Source: Myxococcales bacterium (GTDB lineage Bacteria > Myxococcota_A > Polyangia > Nannocystales > Nannocystaceae). From it: DNA of 64,000 bases. Every line of letters starts with the position of its first letter. Positions within the stretch are counted from its first letter, which is position 1. The notes under the pieces were generated by a model. The model was not told the origin of the DNA, did not search any database, and saw nothing but the letters and a program-made list of their open reading frames with translations. Shown piece by piece: positions 59,133 to 64,000 of the stretch. Location: the NCBI GenBank assembly GCA_020633295.1, contig JACKDW010000012.1:62001-126000 (forward strand), in the 5' to 3' direction. The translations under genes and the position numbers were made by a program.

Positions 59133-60680
59133 CTACAGCTCCGTCGGCAGCGGCCAGCTCGTCAGCGCGCCGTTCTCAACCCACTTGACCGGCGTGAACC
59201 ACAGCGCGCCGCTCGGGCTCACGGCCACGCGACCCCGGCTCGGCATCGTCGCGAACGCCGAGGTCGTCCCCGTGAACGGCTCGACCTCGATCACCTCGAG
59301 GTTCGCCAGGCCGGCGTAGACGCGGCCCGAGAACGCGTCGTGACTCAGGCTCGTCACGTGGTCGCCGAGCCCGACGACGAACTCGCTGTCCTGGGTGTTG
59401 ACGTTGAAGCGGTACAGATCGCCGCCCTCGATCGCGAACAGCAGGTGGACGTCGCTGATCGGCGCGCCGGCGGTGACCCGCCCCGGCAGCGCGCCGATGT
59501 AGCCCTCGGTCATCGCGTCGAGATCCGCCGTGTTGATGTCGCCGTTGTCGGTGCTGTTGCCGACGTACAGCACCCGATCGTTGCCCCACGTCAAGCCCTG
59601 CGGACCTGAGTCCGTCCACTGGTTGGCGAAGGGGCCCACGCCCGACGTGATCTCGGCCGGGATGATGATCGGGAGCGGCGCCATCGGGTCCTCGTCGTCG
59701 ACCTTGGCGACGCCCTGGGGCGTGATCCCGCAGCCACAATTGGCGCAGCAGATATACGTGACCGCGACCTCGCCGTAGCCCATCACGGGCACGGGATCCG
59801 GCGGCGCGCTCGTCAGCGGATGACCTTCGGGATAGCCACGGGGGACCGTCAGCTGCTTGAGGGCCTTGACCTCGCCGAGGTCTTTCTCCGACACGCCGGT
59901 CCAGGTGTCGAGCGCGCCCGCCGGCGTGAGTCGACGAACGAAGTCCGGGCCCGCGCGGATCGTCACCATCCACGCGTTGCAGTCGTCGTCGAAGCTCAGC
60001 GACGAGATGTCGTTGGCGAACTCGCCGTTCATCAACGCGAGCTCCGGGTCGCTGCAGCCCGGCGTCCGCGTACAGCCGCACGCGTGCCCCCAGCACGCGC
60101 CCTCGGTCGTGCAGGTGACGCCGTTGCACGGCGCGATCGCGACGCAGCCGCCCTCTCCGTCACAGACCGTCCCCGGTCCACACAGCGCGTCGTCGCAGGG
60201 CGCCGCGGGGCCCGTCAGGACGCAGGATGACTCCGGATCGACGCACTCGCCGGTGAGCGCGTCGCACGCCAGGTCGGGTCCGCAGGGGTCAGGATCCTGC
60301 CCCTGGCAGCTCGTCACGCAGACATCATCGACGCACTGCTGGTTCGGCTCAACGCAGTCGCCGCACCCAGGGTCGACACCTGTCTCGCTCGTCTCGCCCC
60401 CGCTCGTGTCTGAGCTCGCGCCGCCCGTCGCGGGATCGGGGCCCCCCGTTGTGACGGCCGCGGTCGCGCTCCCGGTCGCCTCGCCGGTCGTCTGCGCGTC
60501 GGTACCGTCGGTGCTCGAGGAGGTGCCCGTCGGCGTCGTCGTCACGTTGGACCCCGCCGTCGTCTCCGTGCCGCCGTCGTCTCCTCCGCAGCCCGACCCG
60601 AGCGCGAGCGCGACCGCCATCACGCCCGTCGCCGCTCGCTCGCCAACACCGCCCGCCTCGCTCGCAGCTCGTCGTCGCAT
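59133..60680 (-). CDS. Cys-rich lipoprotein with propeller-like C-terminal part
   Basis: 515 residues from the ATG at 60680. Leader with lipobox-like GSGC, Thr/Ser/Gly linker, then three Cys-rich units (CVEPNQQCVDDVCVTSC, CGPDLACDALTGECV, CNGVTCTTEGACWGHACGC). The rest (about residues 200-515) has beta-propeller-like repeats (LTWGNDRVLYVGNSTDNGD, DVHLLFAIEGGDLYRFNV, SGRVYAGLANLEVIEVEP). It also contains CGITPQGVAKVDDED, matching a motif in the lipoprotein at 10979-12175. A palindrome copy lies 22 bases upstream of the start. Confidence 0.78.
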   Translation of the reverse strand: MRRRAASEAGGVGERAATGVMAVALALGSGCGGDDGGTETTAGSNVTTTPTGTSSSTDGTDAQTTGEATGSATAAVTTGGPDPATGGASSDTSGGETSETGVDPGCGDCVEPNQQCVDDVCVTSCQGQDPDPCGPDLACDALTGECVDPESSCVLTGPAAPCDDALCGPGTVCDGEGGCVAIAPCNGVTCTTEGACWGHACGCTRTPGCSDPELALMNGEFANDISSLSFDDDCNAWMVTIRAGPDFVRRLTPAGALDTWTGVSEKDLGEVKALKQLTVPRGYPEGHPLTSAPPDPVPVMGYGEVAVTYICCANCGCGITPQGVAKVDDEDPMAPLPIIIPAEITSGVGPFANQWTDSGPQGLTWGNDRVLYVGNSTDNGDINTADLDAMTEGYIGALPGRVTAGAPISDVHLLFAIEGGDLYRFNVNTQDSEFVVGLGDHVTSLSHDAFSGRVYAGLANLEVIEVEPFTGTTSAFATMPSRGRVAVSPSGALWFTPVKWVENGALTSWPLPTEL

Positions 60681-61063
60681 TCGCGCCAAGAGTATTGATA
60701 AACATGTCCTTTGGCACATTCTAAAACAGACGGCCCGCCAGCCGGGCCCGTCGCGCCTGGCGCGGCGCTCGTCGCCACCTCCGCGAGCGAGCGGCTGGCT
60801 TGCGCGCGAGCCCGGCGCGAGCCCGGACGCGCTGGCCGGGGTCGAGGTGTTCCTGCGCGAGCGCGGCGACGGGCCGCGAGACCCGCCCGCGTCGCGAGAT
60901 CGCCTGGCGGGCGGGCGTGGGGGCGGGCGGGCGCGGGGCGTTTCCGAGCGGCCGCTGTACGCTGTACATACACAGGTACTTTGTTTCATGGCCGAACGGT
61001 CGTGTTACCCCGCGCGGCGCGACGCGCTTGTCGGCCGCGCGCTCGTCCGCCTACTATCTGTGT
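60681..61063. other. divergent intergenic region
   Basis: This 383 bp space between two divergent secreted-protein genes should carry two promoters. It holds the palindrome copy at 60702-60721 and a short inverted repeat (tgtac, gtaca) near 60955. No gene seen. Confidence 0.45.
60702..60721. repeat. 8-4-8 dispersed palindrome copy
   Basis: Arms ACATGTCC and GCACATTC flank TTTG. It lies 22 bases before the start of the minus-strand lipoprotein, the closest copy to a start codon in this window. Confidence 0.5.
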
Positions 61064-62359
61064 ATGCAACAGTCGCGGCGGCGCGCTCCGGTGGTCTTCG
61101 TCCTGGGCCTCGGCCTGCTCCTCCCAGACGCCGCCGCGGCGTCGCGCGTCGTCTTCGTCAACCTCGACCCCGTGCTCGTCAAGGACGGCGCCGGCAACAA
61201 CGACCCGACCATGGACATGATCGCGGTCAACGGCTTCACGCAGACCAGCTTCCCCGGCTGGACCGGCGCGAGCGAGCAGGACAAGGTCGACCTGCTCTAC
61301 TACATGAAGGAGGCCGCGCTCGACTTCGACGTCGTCTTCACGCGCGCGCGCCCGCAGACCGGCACCTACGACATGATCGTCTTCGGCGACGCGAGCGCGC
61401 ACGCGAGCGCCTTCGGCGGCCAGTGCTCGGGGGCGGTCGGCATCGCCGACTGCGAGGACGCGGGCGGCGAGTCGATCAGCTTCACGTTCTGGGGCTGCCT
61501 CGCGGCCGACGATCAGCTCGACCCGCACCGCGTCGCGCACACGAGCCTCACCGGGCTCGGCTTCGGCTGGGGCCTCGAGAACGTCAACGCGAGCACGGTC
61601 GTCATGGGCAACTACGCCAAATTCGACATCACGTACGGCTCGACCTGCGTCGACATCAGCGGCGCGAGCAGCTGCGCCCACGTCGGCTGCGCGGCGGGTG
61701 AGCAGCACGGGGCCGCCGACGTCATGGCCCGGCACGGCGCGCGCGTCGACGACGGCCCCGCGACGGTCGCGATCACGGCGCCGGCCCAAGGCGCGATGAT
61801 CGTCGGGCCCTTCGACGTCACCGCCGACGTCGACGACGCGTTCGGCGGCCTCACCGTGTCGCTCGAGGTCGTCGGTCTCAACGCCGAGCCCGTGGTCGAT
61901 GAGCGCCCGGTCTACGCGTGGACCAACATCGAGCTGCCGAAGGGCAGCCGGACCCTGCGCGTGAACGCGCTCGACGCCGACGGGAACCTCAGCAGCGCCG
62001 AGGTCACCGTGTGCATCGGCGCCGAGCCCTGCGACGCGCCCGGCGACGGCGACGGAGACGGAGACGGCGACGGAGACGGAGACGGAGACGGAGACGGAGA
62101 CGGAGACGGAGACGGAGACGGAGACGGCGACGACGGCTCGACCGGCGCCTCCGACGAGACCACGGGCGATGACAGCGGGACCGACTCGTCGCCGTCCCCC
62201 TCGCCCACGGGCCCCGCGGCGACCACCTTCGGCGAGGACGAAGAGGACGGGGGCGTCGGCTGCGGCTGCGAGGCCGGGCGCTCGGATCGCGGCGCGCTCG
62301 GGCTCTCGCTGCTGGGGCTGCTCGCGCTCACGCGTCGACGACGACGCGCGCGCGCGTAA
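61064..62359 (+). CDS. secreted MYXO-CTERM-type protein with Gly-Asp repeat
   Basis: 431 residues from the ATG at 61064. Signal peptide VVFVLGLGLLLPDAAAA. The body begins VNLDPVLVKDGAGNNDPTMD, with FDVVFTRARPQTGTYDMIVF, consistent with a secreted peptidase-like or surface domain of unknown class, then an Ig-like segment (VAITAPAQGAMIVGPFDVTA). A (Gly-Asp)n stretch of about 15 pairs leads to GCGCEAGRSDRGALGLSLLG and an Arg-rich end, the MYXO-CTERM pattern for surface sorting. A terminator follows directly. Confidence 0.8.
   Translation: MQQSRRRAPVVFVLGLGLLLPDAAAASRVVFVNLDPVLVKDGAGNNDPTMDMIAVNGFTQTSFPGWTGASEQDKVDLLYYMKEAALDFDVVFTRARPQTGTYDMIVFGDASAHASAFGGQCSGAVGIADCEDAGGESISFTFWGCLAADDQLDPHRVAHTSLTGLGFGWGLENVNASTVVMGNYAKFDITYGSTCVDISGASSCAHVGCAAGEQHGAADVMARHGARVDDGPATVAITAPAQGAMIVGPFDVTADVDDAFGGLTVSLEVVGLNAEPVVDERPVYAWTNIELPKGSRTLRVNALDADGNLSSAEVTVCIGAEPCDAPGDGDGDGDGDGDGDGDGDGDGDGDGDGDGDDGSTGASDETTGDDSGTDSSPSPSPTGPAATTFGEDEEDGGVGCGCEAGRSDRGALGLSLLGLLALTRRRRRARA
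62042..62133. repeat. ggcgac/ggagac hexamer array coding for Gly-Asp repeats
   Basis: About 15 hexamer units, mostly ggagac, in register. Frame is kept whatever the copy number. It is probably a flexible stalk before the sorting signal. Confidence 0.8.
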
Positions 62360-62364
62360 AAACA

Positions 62365-62392
62365 AAGCCGGGCGCGCGGCGGCGCCCGGCTT
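62365..62392. terminator. bidirectional terminator hairpin
   Basis: Eleven-base arms aagccgggcgc and gcgcccggctt pair perfectly around a six-base loop, between two convergent genes. A-rich sequence (taaaaacaaa) precedes it, giving a U-rich tail to minus-strand transcripts. Confidence 0.8.
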
Positions 62393-62436
62393 CCATGGAT
62401 GGGCGCGCGCGTCGACGACGACGCGCGCTCAGTCGC

Positions 62437-64000
62437 TCAGGCGCGTCGGCGTCGACGCCCGAGCGCGAGCACGAGCACCATCAGCCACGGGGCCCGCGTC
62501 GGCGTCTCGGTCGCGCAGCCGCAGCCGTCCTCAGCGTCCCCGCCGCCGCCGCCGTCCGAGTCCGTGCCGCCGGCGTCGTCGTCGTCGTCGTCATCGTCGG
62601 CCGTGCCGCCGCCCGTGCTGGCGCCGTCCGAGGGGTCCGAGTCCGAGCCCGAGTCGGTGCCGGCGCTCGTCGTGCCGTCGGTCTCGTCGCCCTCGAGCTG
62701 GCAGCTCGCGTCGCAGCCGTCGCTCGCCACGGTCCCGCCGTCGTCGCACTCCTCGGTCTCGTCGTCGAGCACGCCGTCGCCGCACGCGGGCAGGGTGCAG
62801 TCGACGCGGCAGGCGTTGGGCGCGTCGTCGCTGTTGCCCTCGCCGTCGTCGCACTCCTCGCCGAGCTCGACGAAGCCGTCGCCGCAGGTCTCCTCGAGCA
62901 CCCCCACCACGCAGAAGTCGTCGAGCGTCCAGCCGCCGAACTCGAGCCCGCCGTCGGTCTGCAGGCGGAAGCGCAGCTGGACGGATCCATCGGCTGCTTG
63001 ATCGGTCAGGTCAACGTCGTGGAAGCGCCACTCGCGATCGGTGTGCTGCGTCGAGCCCTCGCCCTTGAAGTTCTGCCACACCGGCTCGCCGTCGGCGTAG
63101 ATCGTCGCGGTGTCGTAGGTCGAGTCCTCGACGTTGAGCCACCGGCGGTACTGCAGGCGCACGATCGCGAAGCCCTGCGTGTCGACCACCGGCGAGTCGG
63201 CGAAGTTGTTGTCGTCGGCGGCGTACAGCCCGTTGCCCATGCCGAGCCCGAGGTCGTTGCCGAACACCCGCGCGCCCGAGAACGCCGCCGCCGGGTCGCC
63301 GCCCTTGCCCTGCGGCTCGTCCCACTCCCAGCCGTTGGGCGGGCCCTTGTTGGCGGACCAGCCGTCGTCGCCCGGGTTGTCGGTGAAGTCCGTGCAGTAC
63401 AGCGGCTCCGTGCCGCCGACGTAGAACTCGTACCACGGGTCCGCCGCGTTGACGGGCGCCGAGACCGAGACGTCGGCCGTGTCGAGCACCACCTGGTACT
63501 GCACCACCGTGTTCGCCGGCTGCAGCGGGATCAGCCCGCGGTACAGCTCGCCCTCCGGCGTCATCGGCAGCTCGCCGCCGACGCCCGGATCCTCGCGCAG
63601 GCGCCAGCGCAGGACCACGTCGCCGCCCTCCCAGATCGGGCACTCGAACGCGGCCTCGACGGGGTAGCCGTCGGCGGTCGCCGGCAGCTCGGTGACGTCG
63701 TCGATGCTCCGGAACACCGGCGCGATCCCGTGGAGCGCGAACGCCTTGTTGATCTCGCAGAAGTTCGGCGTGCCGTTGGCGAGGTCGCCGTCATCGTCGT
63801 CCGCGACCAGGAGCTCCGGGTACATCGACGGGATGTCGACCGCGCGCCGGATCCCCTGGTACCACAGGAGATCCGCGCGCTGGGTCCCCTCGGCCTCGCC
63901 GAGCTTCTCCCGCAGGTCCTTGCGCAGGTCCCAGAGCGTGCCGGCGATGATCAGGCCGGTGATGTGCGGGTCGCCGGTGATGTCGTCCGGCCACACCGCC
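62437..64000 (-). CDS. C-terminal part of a secreted M36-like/MYXO-CTERM protein (truncated at window edge)
   Basis: The frame is open to the right edge; 519 residues are visible. The segment GLIIAGTLWDLRKDLREKLG and IRRAVDIPSMYPELLVADDDD near the start resembles the C-terminal helical part of a fungalysin-type (M36) or related metallopeptidase, so the catalytic domain would lie outside the window; this is uncertain. A MAM/lectin-like region (about 240-340) precedes CGDGFVELGEECDDG and CGDGVLDDETEECDDG, DUF4215-type Cys repeats. The end has an acidic Asp tract, GCGCATETPTRAPWLMVLVL and an Arg cluster, a MYXO-CTERM-like sorting tail. Confidence 0.72.
   Translation of the reverse strand, partial: AVWPDDITGDPHITGLIIAGTLWDLRKDLREKLGEAEGTQRADLLWYQGIRRAVDIPSMYPELLVADDDDGDLANGTPNFCEINKAFALHGIAPVFRSIDDVTELPATADGYPVEAAFECPIWEGGDVVLRWRLREDPGVGGELPMTPEGELYRGLIPLQPANTVVQYQVVLDTADVSVSAPVNAADPWYEFYVGGTEPLYCTDFTDNPGDDGWSANKGPPNGWEWDEPQGKGGDPAAAFSGARVFGNDLGLGMGNGLYAADDNNFADSPVVDTQGFAIVRLQYRRWLNVEDSTYDTATIYADGEPVWQNFKGEGSTQHTDREWRFHDVDLTDQAADGSVQLRFRLQTDGGLEFGGWTLDDFCVVGVLEETCGDGFVELGEECDDGEGNSDDAPNACRVDCTLPACGDGVLDDETEECDDGGTVASDGCDASCQLEGDETDGTTSAGTDSGSDSDPSDGASTGGGTADDDDDDDDAGGTDSDGGGGGDAEDGCGCATETPTRAPWLMVLVLALGRRRRRA

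Noticed and set aside
62437..64000. Complete metallopeptidase.
   Set aside because: No HExxH-type motif lies within the visible part and the frame runs off the window edge; only the C-terminal region is present.

Overview
This 64 kb window is very GC-rich chromosomal DNA with no rRNA, tRNA or CRISPR that I could see. Gene content points to a myxobacterium, most likely of the Nannocystaceae (inference). The evidence is the many Hanks-type Ser/Thr kinases with AgmX-like tails, the lipoproteins rich in Asp-Thr and Ser-Thr tracts, the DxxEECDDG-type Cys motifs, the MYXO-CTERM-like tails, and a giant kinase/ATPase/histidine-kinase hybrid.

Layout. 1-7 kb: end of a VIT/VWA surface protein, a frameshifted propeller lipoprotein, and a three-gene overlapping operon for betaine-lipid (DGTS) synthesis (btaA, btaB, small lipoprotein). 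7-12.2 kb, minus strand: an N-formylglutamate amidohydrolase-like enzyme, an ECF sigma factor, a Ser/Thr kinase and a lipoprotein. 12.6-23.8 kb: a second Ser/Thr kinase gene, split in two by a 9.5 kb integrated element. 24-30.7 kb: a repeat protein, a heme-oxygenase-like enzyme, a membrane-anchored MutS ATPase, and a MoaD-like/BNR-repeat gene pair. 30.7-42.8 kb: signalling cluster with a 2167-residue hybrid kinase, a response regulator with a Cys-rich tail, and a propeller protein fused to a Ser/Thr kinase. 43-50 kb: membrane proteins, a BASS-type transporter, a class III cyclase domain and lipoproteins. 50.8-57.5 kb: three consecutive secreted/VWA proteins. 57.6-64 kb: secreted Cys-motif and MYXO-CTERM-type proteins.

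Main discovery. Positions 13946-13970 and 23444-23468 carry the same 25 bp, and both copies encode the same stretch (VVDITDFG) of one kinase. The N-terminal lobe lies at 23830-23444 and the catalytic lobe at 13970-12665, both on the minus strand. Joining them through the repeat removes 9498 bp and gives an uninterrupted 555-residue kinase in frame, similar to its intact neighbour at 9201-10955. A tyrosine recombinase (22061-23338) sits beside the right-hand repeat, and the truncated kinase ORF ends three bases before the recombinase start. This looks like an integrative element using a kinase gene as attB. Its cargo is a RlaP-like nucleotidyltransferase, an SDR/LysR pair, a deacetylase-like protein and lipoproteins.

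Second pattern. An imperfect palindrome of fixed geometry (8-base arms, 4-base spacer, roughly ACATGTCY-N4-RGACATGT) recurs about a dozen times, mostly in AT-richer intergenic pockets 20-180 bp before start codons, both inside and outside the element.

Caveat. At least five probable single-base frameshifts lie in GC-rich or low-complexity tracts of secreted-protein genes. Sequencing error is the simplest explanation, so the affected proteins are described as joined products.
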